21,268 nucleotides of DNA, from IMG/VR virus record IMGVR_UViG_3300044802_000079, positions 1 through 21,268 of that record. One strand, 5' to 3'. Positions 1 to 7,067 of the stretch are shown piece by piece. Source of the DNA: a virus. A model generated the notes under the pieces. That model made no database searches. It worked only from the letters and a program-made list of their open reading frames with translations, and was not told the DNA's origin. The position numbers were made by a program, and so were the translations under genes. Within the stretch, counting starts at the first letter, position 1. The number at the start of each line of letters is the position of its first letter.

Positions 1-456
<456 letters not shown>

Positions 457-1104
457 ATGGCCCGAAATCGGCAGCTGGCTCCGACAATCCCAGCGAGTGT
501 GGTTCATCTAGCACACCAAGAAATGGCAGCGTACAACTCATCCGAGCATCGAATGCAACTTGCAGTGGACATATTCGAACCCCGTACCCCGCCAAGCGGC
601 GAGTTGTGGCTATGCGCCACGACACAACCGGGTCGAGAGCTATTTGCAGCTGCAAATTTGGAGGTGGACAACTTCGAAGTGTACCTTCCGTTGACCCAAA
701 ATGCGTCAAAACGGCTAATTCCGTTATTTGGAACGTATTTATTCGTTAAACAGTGTAATAATTACCCGAAATTACGCAAAATAGACGGAATTACGGGAAT
801 AATTGCTCGAAATGACGAACCCGTGCCGATTAAATCGGAAATTATCGCTGAATTACGTAATCGAGAGCGCAACGGGATTATTCCAACCGTTCAAATAACC
901 CCACGGATACGCCAATTTGCCTCTGGTGAGCCAATTAGGCTAACTCAGGGGGCACAATCGGGCCTATTAGGCACTTTCGAGCGTATGCTGAGTCGAAATA
1001 GGGCTTCCGTGAATATTTCTTTGTTCGGCAATATAACTCGCCTCAATGTGCCCATTGGGCAGGTTGTAGCGCAAGCCTCACATAAAGCCCCGTATATCAA
1101 CTAG
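457..1104 (+). CDS. NusG/RfaH-family transcription antitermination protein
   Basis: The 215-aa protein has the two-part layout of NusG-family elongation factors, which bind RNA polymerase and alter pausing or termination. The NGN domain starts at about residue 50 (ELWLCATTQPGRELFAA), continues through FEVYLPL and PLFGTYLFVK, and ends near residue 145 (AELRNRERNG). The KOW-like domain follows at about 160-205 (FASGEPIRLTQGAQSGLLGT, then a LFGNITRLNV stretch). About 45 residues precede the NGN domain, more than usual. The start at 457 is backed by GGGGAG at 441-446, but ATG 523 or ATG 553 would give a more typical N-terminus. It is the first convincing gene of the window and stands alone, followed by about 200 non-coding bases. 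Its target may be the phage late operon (inference). Family assignment is strong, the exact start is not. Confidence 0.78.
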   Translation: MARNRQLAPTIPASVVHLAHQEMAAYNSSEHRMQLAVDIFEPRTPPSGELWLCATTQPGRELFAAANLEVDNFEVYLPLTQNASKRLIPLFGTYLFVKQCNNYPKLRKIDGITGIIARNDEPVPIKSEIIAELRNRERNGIIPTVQITPRIRQFASGEPIRLTQGAQSGLLGTFERMLSRNRASVNISLFGNITRLNVPIGQVVAQASHKAPYIN

Positions 1105-1131
1105 CGCTCGCATAATAGGGATTATGGAAAC

Positions 1132-1160
1132 TTGAGACTAAAACGGGAACGAAATAAACT
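1132..1160 (+). promoter_or_regulatory. Candidate sigma70-like promoter
   Basis: TTGAGA at 1132-1137 and TAAACT at 1155-1160 are separated by 17 bases, in the 202-base gap between the NusG-like gene and the small membrane-protein genes. The match to consensus is 5/6 and 4/6. The position fits transcription of the 1307-1985 cluster, but a match of this quality is expected by chance in AT-rich spacers. Confidence 0.22.
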
Positions 1161-1306
1161 AACGGGTGTAGCATAGCGTGTAGATTGCAGGGCGTACTCA
1201 ATTAATAGGTGTACAACCAGCAATAGGCGGAAACGGAAAAAGCATGCTTGGGTTGGGCCGCGCGCTGCTGAGCTTCCCACGCTATACCAGAAAATAGGGG
1301 TCCCAA

Positions 1307-1543
1307 ATGTCGAAATTTTCTCATATAAAAATTTTCATCGATAGAATTTTGCTTATTATTTGGTCGATGCTTGCCGTTCTAATCTATCAGCAAGTCTTCG
1401 AACCCGAATTACACGAAATCATTGAAGCCAACGAAGCGCTTTCCTTATTTCTCGTCCTAGCCTTCGCGTTTCTAACTTTTGTCTGGGCACTTTTCGGCCG
1501 CGCCGCGATGCACTATTTGCAAGAAAATCGGCTAATCCGATGA
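1307..1543 (+). CDS. Small two-helix membrane protein
   Basis: The 78-aa product has two hydrophobic segments likely to span the membrane, at about residues 13-31 (around ILLIIWSMLAVLIY) and 45-68 (around LFLVLAFAFLTFVWALF). An acidic stretch lies between them (EPELHEIIEANE). GGGG at 1297-1300 sits 6 bases before the ATG. Its stop overlaps the ATG of the next gene by four bases, so the two are probably translated together. Size and topology would suit a holin or a superinfection-exclusion protein, but no family motif is recognised and no endolysin is seen nearby, so the function is left open. Confidence 0.68.
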   Translation: MSKFSHIKIFIDRILLIIWSMLAVLIYQQVFEPELHEIIEANEALSLFLVLAFAFLTFVWALFGRAAMHYLQENRLIR

Positions 1544-1749
1544 TGCACAAAATTCTAAAATATTCCACCGGCGCCGCGATATTCTTTTTCAACATCGCGC
1601 TAATCGCCTTCGCAATTCCCGATTTTATCGGGGTCTTTTATTATCACGCCCCGCTTTACTATCTCAATTTTTATTGGCCCGCGGAAATATTCGCTATCCT
1701 CACAACTTTCGCGTGGTTTCTACTCTTTCCCCTTCGGGTGCCCAAATGA
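1540..1749 (+). CDS. Small two-helix membrane protein, overlapping partner
   Basis: The 69-aa product has two predicted membrane segments, roughly residues 9-31 (around IFFFNIALIAFAI) and 47-66 (around IFAILTTFAWFLLF). It starts at an ATGA overlap with the preceding membrane-protein gene, and its own TGA overlaps the next ATG at 1746. This chain of 4-base overlaps indicates translational coupling. A pair of overlapping small membrane proteins recalls holin/antiholin or spanin-like pairs, but there is no lipobox and no lysis enzyme in view. Function unknown. Confidence 0.66.
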   Translation: MMHKILKYSTGAAIFFFNIALIAFAIPDFIGVFYYHAPLYYLNFYWPAEIFAILTTFAWFLLFPLRVPK

Positions 1750-1985
1750 CAATCCACTTAAATAATGCAACTGGATTAGTGGGCAAACCCACGCTCAACG
1801 ATATAACCCATGTCACATTTGACTTACTCGCGCCAAGTCAACTGACACCCGGCCACATAGTTTATTTCGACGGCTGCGCGCCTGACTTAAACTATAAATG
1901 GCAAATAGCGTCAAATCAGCGCGTAGTCCGTAACGCGCCGCAATTGGATTTGATCCGATGCACCGCCGTTCGAACCAGTCTGTAA
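1746..1985 (+). CDS. Hypothetical protein, 79 aa
   Basis: The gene starts at the ATG that overlaps the stop of the upstream membrane-protein gene; a longer frame from 1674 would run through that gene and is unlikely. The product (MTIHLNNATGLVGKP...) has no membrane segment and ends in a basic region. GGG at 1736-1738, part of a CCCCTTCGGG motif, lies 7 bases before the ATG and can serve as ribosome site. It belongs to the same translationally coupled cluster. No family is recognised. Confidence 0.55.
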   Translation: MTIHLNNATGLVGKPTLNDITHVTFDLLAPSQLTPGHIVYFDGCAPDLNYKWQIASNQRVVRNAPQLDLIRCTAVRTSL

Positions 1986-2058
1986 TTGCGACGTCTGCAT
2001 TAACGTTTTCCGGTCGATGCGTCGGGTATTGTTGAAGAGAACGCATTGGAGCCACCCT

Positions 2059-2609
2059 GTGAAGACCTTGTTTGATACTGAAACCGCTTCTAGCGCTCAA
2101 AAGCTTTGCCCGCAGGATGCAGACCACATAGTGGTTTGGGTTTCTTTCGGAGCCGCCAGTGCCGTTGCCGCATGGGAAACCTTGCGGCGATACGGCGATA
2201 GGTGCCACGTTTCGCTGGTCAACAACCCCGTAATCGAAGAAGACCCTGACAATCTCCGCTTCGGGCTCGACCTTGAGGAGTGGCTTGGCAGGCCTATAAT
2301 CCGGCACGTAAATCCGGAGTATTCGAATGCTAGCGCCCGTGAAGTGTGGGCTAGGCGACAAGCCCGACTTACTGGAATCTGGTCAGAAGAACTCGGCCAG
2401 AAGTGTTTCGTCAACGAGCCGAGCAATCGCGGGCTTTAGGTGTGCGGCTCGTCCGATACAAGGACAAAAGCATCTTTCTCGATGAGTTGCCAGAAGATGC
2501 ACAGGGTAGACCGATTAAAATGCTTGACTTTGAGTGTGGCGTCTTCTGTGAGGAACTCTTTGAAGATCGCGCGCAACAGGGCCTTCCGCCCATTCAATCG
2601 CAATATTAA
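2059..2609 (+). pseudogene. PAPS-reductase-like (adenine nucleotide alpha-hydrolase) gene with internal deletion and frame change
   Basis: A GTG at 2059, with GGAG at 2048-2051, opens a frame ending at 2439. It reads VVWVSFGAASAVAA, then NNPVIEEDPDNLRFGLDLEE, then EVWARRQ. This matches the N-terminal part of phage PAPS-reductase/sulfotransferase-like proteins, with its SFGAAS nucleotide-binding loop. The C-terminal part of the same family is in another frame, from about 2355 to 2609: ATSPTYWNLVRRTRPEVF, RIFLDELP-like (SIFLDELPEDAQGRP), then FECGVFCEE. The central 110 or so residues usual in the family, including the CT...KK and GYxNANCxGC parts, are absent. EVWARR is joined almost directly to ATSPTYW, and a TAG at 2352 blocks the second frame just before the junction. 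I infer one deletion that joined the ends out of frame. A GTG at 2403 could still make a 68-aa C-terminal fragment. Confidence 0.7.
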
Positions 2610-2669
2610 TTTGACCTTCGGGGACGCGCGCGTTATAACAAACGCGTCTAATAATGAAAGGTCAATAAA

Positions 2670-2903
2670 ATGCGTACTTACGAATTATCTTTCACAAACA
2701 CGGACACCGGCCGCAGCTATGTTTGCGGCACTTATGGTTCACGGGCTGAAGCGCTCCGGGAAGCAGCAACTTTCATCAAGGGCTATCCCACGCTGGAAAT
2801 CACGCTCACGGAAGTGATAAGAAAGCCTCTAATCACGTCAGCCGACGAAAAAGTGCTTCAGGCCATCGAAGAACAGCTTGCGCTTCTCCCGAACGCGTGC
2901 TAA
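2670..2903 (+). CDS. Hypothetical protein, 77 aa
   Basis: The gene is preceded by AAAGG at about 2658-2662, a good ribosome site. The product (MRTYELSFTNTDTGRSY...) begins with a short beta-like region, continues with a likely helix (SRAEALREAATFIKGYP), and ends in a helix (DEKVLQAIEEQLALL). It looks like a small soluble phage accessory protein of the type that displays query-sequence features. No catalytic motif is visible and no family is recognised. It is separated from the terminase operon by a 195-base non-coding stretch. Confidence 0.6.
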   Translation: MRTYELSFTNTDTGRSYVCGTYGSRAEALREAATFIKGYPTLEITLTEVIRKPLITSADEKVLQAIEEQLALLPNAC

Positions 2904-3082
2904 AGTCCCGCCTAAGCCGTGCTTGTCCTTCAAGCTCCTCCCAGAGTGGCGCGGCGAAACTAGGGCTGTAGTTTGATCTAAAACGAAGTAAAGCTGGCAG
3001 CTCACCTCCTAATCAGAGCCCGGCCTAAGTCCAGCGGATACTTAAACGCGAGAATAAGAAACCTCGCCAGCCCGTTTTTCTT

Positions 3083-3091
3083 CCTTCGGGG
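3083..3091 (+). promoter_or_regulatory. UUCG motif serving as ribosome site of the small terminase
   Basis: CCTTCGGGG ends 7 bases before the GTG at 3099, so its GGGGA tail is the only Shine-Dalgarno-like sequence for that start. The same arrangement recurs before 1746, 3716 and 4323. If the short hairpin formed it would partly hide the ribosome site. Confidence 0.5.
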
Positions 3092-3098
3092 AAATCCC

Positions 3099-3713
3099 GT
3101 GAGTAACGATCCTTACACTGAGCTTGTAGAACAGCCAGACGGAACATACCGGGCCATGCCTCGCGCAATCCCGGATTTTCGCGTTTCAGAAACGTGCACA
3201 CAGGAACTATATGTTGCGCCAGACAGAAATGTCAAGAAGACGCAAACCCGCATGGATTTAATTCTCGAAAAATTAAAATACGGGTCTTCGATTACGGCCG
3301 CGTGTCAAGCTGCGGATATCAAGCCTTCCACGCTGCGCTACTGGCGCAAAAACGATCCTGACTACGATCAAGCATGCAAAGACGCTTGGGAAGAAGGCAC
3401 CGGCGTATACGAAGAAGAGGCGTTCAGCCGGGGCAAAGACGGCACTGTGGCAGATGTTTATCATCAAGGCATGATCGTAGGGCAGAAGGTAGAACATCAC
3501 GACACGCTTCTCTTGCGCAGCTTAGAGCGCCGCGCGCCGGAGGAATGGGGTAAAGCAACGCAGAAAGTTGAGTTAACGGGAAAAGACGGCGGCCCGTTAC
3601 GCGTGATGACTTTGGACTTAACTAAATCAGCGGAAGAACTAGCGGAGCTGGGACATTCTTATTTAACGGAAGAATATCGCGCTTTGCTTGAAAAACCTTC
3701 GGGGGGCGAATAA
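3099..3713 (+). CDS. Terminase small subunit (putative)
   Basis: The 204-aa product has a helix-turn-helix near residues 50-85: a RMDLILEKL helix, GSSITAACQAADIKPSTLRY, then WRKNDPDYDQACKDA. This is the layout of phage small terminases that recognise the packaging start on concatemeric DNA. A second conserved block follows (VYHQGMIVGQKVEHHDTLLL, then RSLERRAPEEWG), also usual in this family. The start is a GTG with GGGGA upstream. The C-terminus ends at a CCTTCGGGGGG motif (KPSGG) that supplies the ribosome site of the next gene. The large subunit is 1 kb downstream with three small genes between, which is a common arrangement. Confidence 0.75.
   Translation: MSNDPYTELVEQPDGTYRAMPRAIPDFRVSETCTQELYVAPDRNVKKTQTRMDLILEKLKYGSSITAACQAADIKPSTLRYWRKNDPDYDQACKDAWEEGTGVYEEEAFSRGKDGTVADVYHQGMIVGQKVEHHDTLLLRSLERRAPEEWGKATQKVELTGKDGGPLRVMTLDLTKSAEELAELGHSYLTEEYRALLEKPSGGE
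3696..3706 (+). promoter_or_regulatory. UUCG motif serving as ribosome site of the 63-aa gene
   Basis: CCTTCGGGGGG lies inside the last codons of the small terminase (reading KPSGG) and ends 9 bases before ATG 3716. It thus couples the two genes. Confidence 0.45.
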
Positions 3714-3715
3714 TC

Positions 3716-3907
3716 ATGACGTGGCTTCTCTTAGTTTGGCTCACGAACGGCGTAAACTTCATTGAGCCTAAAATAGACCGCGCGACGTGCGAGACGAATG
3801 CTGTCGATCTTAAAGCGCAATTCAGCAACACAGCCCGCGTGATTGTTTGTGTGCCGGGCGATGCGCCAATGGTGTTTATGCCGTATGTCGAATCGGCGCT
3901 TGAGTAA
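3716..3907 (+). CDS. Hypothetical protein with hydrophobic N-terminus, 63 aa
   Basis: The product begins MTWLLLVWLTNGVNF, a short hydrophobic start that could be a weak signal or an anchor. It has two cysteines (residues 23 and 45) that might form a disulfide if exported (inference). The ribosome site comes from the G-run at the end of the small terminase gene, and the gap is only 2 bases after that stop codon. No family is recognised with certainty. Confidence 0.55.
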   Translation: MTWLLLVWLTNGVNFIEPKIDRATCETNAVDLKAQFSNTARVIVCVPGDAPMVFMPYVESALE

Positions 3908-3930
3908 CAGATAAAAGAGTCAAGTTTAAA

Positions 3931-4305
3931 ATGGCCCCGCGCCGCAAAGCCCCCGCAGTTAAACGAGTTTCCGATTTCACGTTATTCTCGGAAAGTGTTG
4001 CCACGTCCGAGAATAACGAAGTTTGTTTTTACTGTCCCGGCTGTGACGATTTGCACAGGTTGCGAGTTGGGGGAGAAAATCCGCCGTATCGGCATAACAA
4101 CGATTTAACAAATCTTACAATTACACCCACGATAACGTTATCGTGGGGCGAAACGCCGGAAGAACGGCAGCGGTGCCGATTTCAGTTAATTAGGCACCAA
4201 ATCCGTTATTTCTCGAATTGCACGCATGAATATGCGGGGAAATCGCTTATGTTGCCCAGTATTCCGCAGCATATCTTGGAAGCTTACGAAATAGCGCCTT
4301 TTTAG
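3931..4305 (+). CDS. DUF6527-like putative metal-binding protein
   Basis: The 124-aa product contains VCFYCPGCDDLHRLRV near residues 31-46. It then has a region ending in TPTITLSW, and finally RCRFQLIRHQIRYFSNCTHE with AGKSLMLPSIP near the end. The order CPGC...H, TP(S/T), C-x-F-x-I...G-x-I-x-F-x-x-DCTH-x-L-x-G is that of a small phage-associated family I recall as DUF6527. The paired cysteines and histidines suggest zinc binding (inference). The role in phages is unknown. The gene carries two striking inverted repeats, a 13-bp hairpin at 3980-4018 and a 22-base perfect palindrome at 4126-4147. Confidence 0.6.
   Translation: MAPRRKAPAVKRVSDFTLFSESVATSENNEVCFYCPGCDDLHRLRVGGENPPYRHNNDLTNLTITPTITLSWGETPEERQRCRFQLIRHQIRYFSNCTHEYAGKSLMLPSIPQHILEAYEIAPF
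3980..4018 (+). repeat. Perfect 13-bp inverted repeat inside gene
   Basis: CGTTATTCTCGGA at 3980-3992 is matched exactly by TCCGAGAATAACG at 4006-4018, with a 13-base loop. It begins about 50 bases into the DUF6527-like gene and is not followed by a T-run, so it does not look like a terminator. Confidence 0.9.
4126..4147 (+). repeat. Perfect 22-base palindrome inside gene
   Basis: CCCACGATAAC at 4126-4136 is followed directly by its exact reverse complement GTTATCGTGGG at 4137-4147. It could be a dyad protein-binding site or a hairpin with a tight loop. It lies in the DUF6527-like coding sequence. Confidence 0.9.
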
Positions 4306-4315
4306 CCTTCGGGGG
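4306..4315 (+). promoter_or_regulatory. UUCG motif serving as ribosome site of the 114-aa gene
   Basis: CCTTCGGGGG begins directly after the stop codon of the DUF6527-like gene, in the 17-base gap before GTG 4323. It extends to an AGCC/GGCT stem around the loop. Its G-run lies 7 bases before the start and is the only plausible ribosome site. Confidence 0.45.
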
Positions 4316-4322
4316 CTGGACT

Positions 4323-4667
4323 GTGGAAAAGTTTTATTCTGACGCAGACATTCATATTATTGGGGATAGATATCGCGGAACGTACTCCGGGGGAAAATGG
4401 ATAGCTTGGTATGAAGTTTCGGCGCAGCCCGTTGAAGGATTAGCCCTCGAAGCCGAAGAATTAGCCGAATTGAACCATAACGGAAATTATTACGAAAGTA
4501 GAGCGGATTTTATTAAAGATTTGGCGCAGGGCGGCGACGATGAAGCTATGTTCTTTAGAGAATATTTAGACAAAGTCAAGCCAAATTGGGTTGCAGTTGG
4601 CGACACGCCGGACGAAGCGCTTAAAAACTTAAAGAGTAAGCTGGACCTTACGCACAAAGAATTATAG
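4323..4667 (+). CDS. Hypothetical protein, 114 aa
   Basis: The start is a GTG placed 7 bases after a GGGGG run. The product reads like a small soluble phage protein: TYSGGKWIAWYE near residues 20-31, an acidic EAEELAELN region, and a C-terminal block VAVGDTPDEALKNLKSKLD. That C-terminal phrase resembles the end of HicB-like or small alpha-beta proteins, but the match is too short to name. It lies between the small terminase and the large terminase, a usual place for lineage-specific small genes. Confidence 0.6.
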   Translation: MEKFYSDADIHIIGDRYRGTYSGGKWIAWYEVSAQPVEGLALEAEELAELNHNGNYYESRADFIKDLAQGGDDEAMFFREYLDKVKPNWVAVGDTPDEALKNLKSKLDLTHKEL

Positions 4668-4681
4668 AATTGTAACTCGCC

Positions 4682-6310
4682 ATGAACAAAGAAAAAATTG
4701 ACTTGCTCATGGCGCAGCGCTTAAAGCGCTACAATGAGATATCAAGAAACCCAACGTTCATCAAGTACGAAAATGAACTGTGCAAACGGGACATTTTTCA
4801 TTGGGTGTACAATTGGGTTTTTACTTTCAATCCACAGAATACGGGCACGGAATTTTCGGCGTGGTTGCCATTTGAGTTTTTTCCGAAGCAAGTTGAGCTA
4901 ATCGGATTTATTGACAAGTGCTATAAGCAGCAAGAAGACGGGCTAATCGTAAAGGGCCGGGAGCTCGGCTATAGCTGGTGCACAATGACGTACGCCACGC
5001 ACAAATGGCTGTATTTCGACGGATTTGTGAGCACCTTTACGGCGAACTTGGCTGATAACGTCGACAAAATTGGTGATCCTAAATCACTATTCGAAAAAGG
5101 CCGGTCTCTTTTAAAGTTTCTTCCGCCTTGGATGTTGCCACGCGGATTTAAATTTAATACGCATGACGCTTACATGCGTATTGTGAACCCGGAAAATGGA
5201 AACGTGATATCGGGCGCGGCGGGGGAAGAAGCGGGCCGCGCGGGCCGGTCTACGATGTTTTTCATCGATGAAGCGGCGTTCATAGAACAGGCTGACAGAA
5301 TAGACGCCGCGACTAGCGCGAATGCGAAAACGCGCATTTGGGGCTCAACTGTCAATGGCATGGGAAATTTATTTGCGCGGAAACGATTTGGTGGGAAATT
5401 GCGGCCTGACCAAATATTCGTGATGCATTTTAAAGATGACCCAAGAAAAACTAAAGAATGGGAAGAGAAAGAGCGTAAAAGGTTAGAGCCGCACGTTTTC
5501 GCTTCGGAGCATGATTTAGATTTTTCGGCTTCTGTTGAAGGAATTTGTATCCCTGCGAAGTGGGTCACGGCGGCGAAAAAGTTAAAGCATCTTATCAAAG
5601 TTATTCCTTCGGTGGACGGCGTTTCTGGCGGCGATGTTGGCGGCGGAAAAGCGAAATCTACCGTAGTAACGCGCTTTGGTAGCGTAGTAACGTTACCCGC
5701 CGCGTGGAATGACCCCGATACAGTGGAAACCGCCGCGAGAATGCTTGAAGCGGCGAATGATGCAGCGATTTTAAGAGAAGACGGCGTAACCTGCAAGTCA
5801 AAAGTACTATATTTTGATAGTGTAGCGATAGGCCGTGGCGTATTAGACGTTTTAATGCGAAATGAGCAAACAGAAATCCTTACTGTGCCTATTAACACAG
5901 GTATAGAAGCTTCTGACACGACTTGGGACGACGGAAAGACCTCAAAAGACAAATTCGGCAACCTCAAAGCGGAACTTTGGGGAATAATGCGGGAATTTTT
6001 CAAGAATACATACGAATTCGTGTTGTTTCTTGAAGGGCAACCGGGCGGCATTGAGCATTTAGTGGAAGATTGTATTTCGCTTCCTGATGACGAAGAAGGC
6101 CCGGAAGCGATGCAGCTGGCAAGCGAGTTGAGCCTCCCGAAGCGCGGTTCTAATGAGCGCGGCAAGCTCATTATGGAGCGTAAAATCGCGATGGCGAAGC
6201 GGGGGCTATCTTCGCCGGACTTCGCGGACGCGCTCGTGTTAACGTTCGCTGGAAATAGCTCCTTGGAAGTTTGGGCGAAACTTGGCGATGGCGCGGGGCA
6301 GGCGGCTTAA
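4682..6310 (+). CDS. Terminase large subunit (ATPase and nuclease)
   Basis: This 542-aa protein is the packaging motor that cuts DNA and pumps it into the prohead through the portal. The N-terminal ATPase shows a Walker-A-like loop at residues 91-99 (KGRELGYSW), Walker B with catalytic glutamate at 192-197 (MFFIDE), and a coupling motif GST at 221-223. The C-terminal RNase H-like nuclease has aspartates at 318 (SGGDVGGGK), 379 (LYFDS) and 513/516 (SPDFADAL). Length is normal for the family and both halves look intact. The Shine-Dalgarno sequence is weak. Two hairpins lie in the gene: AGCGCTT arms at 4716-4730, and a perfect 10-bp stem at 5156-5182. Confidence 0.93.
   Translation: MNKEKIDLLMAQRLKRYNEISRNPTFIKYENELCKRDIFHWVYNWVFTFNPQNTGTEFSAWLPFEFFPKQVELIGFIDKCYKQQEDGLIVKGRELGYSWCTMTYATHKWLYFDGFVSTFTANLADNVDKIGDPKSLFEKGRSLLKFLPPWMLPRGFKFNTHDAYMRIVNPENGNVISGAAGEEAGRAGRSTMFFIDEAAFIEQADRIDAATSANAKTRIWGSTVNGMGNLFARKRFGGKLRPDQIFVMHFKDDPRKTKEWEEKERKRLEPHVFASEHDLDFSASVEGICIPAKWVTAAKKLKHLIKVIPSVDGVSGGDVGGGKAKSTVVTRFGSVVTLPAAWNDPDTVETAARMLEAANDAAILREDGVTCKSKVLYFDSVAIGRGVLDVLMRNEQTEILTVPINTGIEASDTTWDDGKTSKDKFGNLKAELWGIMREFFKNTYEFVLFLEGQPGGIEHLVEDCISLPDDEEGPEAMQLASELSLPKRGSNERGKLIMERKIAMAKRGLSSPDFADALVLTFAGNSSLEVWAKLGDGAGQAA
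5156..5182 (+). repeat. Perfect 10-bp inverted repeat inside terminase gene
   Basis: AATACGCATG at 5156-5165 pairs exactly with CATGCGTATT at 5173-5182 around a 7-base loop. Confidence 0.88.
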
Positions 6311-6325
6311 AGAGCGGGAAATAGA

Positions 6326-6757
6326 ATGCTTTTAGTCAAGACATACATAGCGGCCTCGAAAATAGACGGCGTAGGGCTATTCGCGGCGGAGCCGATTGAA
6401 AGAGGAACTATTGTTTCCTATTTTACTACGGTTTTTGACTGTCAGCCTCTTGATACGGGCGCATACCCCGAAGTCTGCGAAAATTTCCTGCACAAGTATT
6501 CTTTTCTTATCGCAGGACACAGAGTACTTTTCAGCGATCACGCGCGTTTCATAAACCATCGAAATAAAGCTAATTTAGTCTATAAAGAACGCTCTTTAGC
6601 TTTTCAGCACCTTTTCTTCGCAATTGAAGATACCCCTTCGGGGACGGAGCTTACAATAGACTATGAGACGTTCGATGTAGAGCATTATAAGCGCGTTTGT
6701 AGTTTTATAGAGCGTAGAGACGCGAAACATTGGCCCCCGAAAGTGAAAATAGACTAA
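6326..6757 (+). CDS. SET-domain protein (putative protein lysine methyltransferase)
   Basis: The 143-aa product is essentially one SET domain. It has GVGLFAAEPIERGTIV at residues 15-30 (the GxG cofactor-binding start), ARFINHRNKANL at 73-84 (the RFINHSCxPN motif, with Arg replacing Ser), and EDTPSGTELTIDYE at 101-114 with the expected tyrosine at 113. SET domains transfer a methyl group from S-adenosylmethionine to lysine side chains. No pre-SET or post-SET cysteine cluster is seen. It sits between large terminase and portal with a 15-base gap and a CGGGA ribosome site, so it is expressed with the packaging genes. The substrate is unknown; a virion or host protein is possible (inference). The ELTIDYE end is close to consensus, so activity is plausible. 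Confidence 0.78.
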   Translation: MLLVKTYIAASKIDGVGLFAAEPIERGTIVSYFTTVFDCQPLDTGAYPEVCENFLHKYSFLIAGHRVLFSDHARFINHRNKANLVYKERSLAFQHLFFAIEDTPSGTELTIDYETFDVEHYKRVCSFIERRDAKHWPPKVKID

Positions 6758-6758
6758 A

Positions 6759-7049
6759 ATGGTCAAAATTCACGAAGAAATAATCATTGAATTGAATGAT
6801 CCGCCCGTTACTGATGAAGTAACGTTAAAATTGCGTTTGGATAAGACTATAAGCGATATTGTGCGGGATATTTGCGCGGATCAAGCCTCTAAATGTGATT
6901 GTGAAACATGTAAATCGGGCTCTTGGGAACATTTTTTCGCCAGCATACTATGTAGCGCGCTTGAAGCGGCGATGCAGCATCATTTGGAACATGCGTTAAA
7001 GAATAAATTTAAGGGCAACACGCGCGTTACGTCAAACGCGGTTAATTAG
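6759..7049 (+). CDS. Hypothetical protein, 96 aa, with CxCxxC cluster
   Basis: The gene begins one base after the stop codon of the SET-domain gene and has no clear ribosome site, so coupled translation is likely. The N-terminal half is rich in acidic and beta-forming residues, and the middle holds ASKCDCETCKSG (residues 43-54). The C-terminal half is a likely helix (FFASILCSALEAAMQHHLEH). The clustered cysteines might bind a metal. No family is recognised. The position next to the SET gene suggests a shared function, but only by context. Confidence 0.6.
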   Translation: MVKIHEEIIIELNDPPVTDEVTLKLRLDKTISDIVRDICADQASKCDCETCKSGSWEHFFASILCSALEAAMQHHLEHALKNKFKGNTRVTSNAVN

Positions 7050-7067
7050 CCTATTGGAGTGCTCAAA

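Noticed and set aside
1173-1286. 8-bp inverted repeat ATAGCGTG / CACGCTAT in the 1105-1306 gap
   Set aside because: With a 98-base gap between arms this is expected by chance in a spacer of this size.
1674-1745. Longer N-terminus for the 79-aa gene at 1746
   Set aside because: It would run through the coupled membrane-protein gene; the ATG overlapping that gene's stop with GGG 7 bases upstream is better.
2343-2439. Programmed frameshift joining the two PAPS-reductase-like halves
   Set aside because: No slippery heptamer is visible, and a frameshift would not restore the missing central hundred residues.
2904-3098. tRNA or small RNA gene in the spacer before the small terminase
   Set aside because: No cloverleaf or long stem can be drawn; only a 5-bp hairpin (GCTTG / CAAGC at 2921-2935) is present.
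5170-6171. 333-aa minus-strand frame
   Set aside because: It is antisense to the large terminase, whose motifs are clear; the Ser/Pro-rich composition is a typical shadow of a coding strand.
7059-7067. GTG start for the portal fusion
   Set aside because: It overlaps the GGAG ribosome site that serves ATG 7068.
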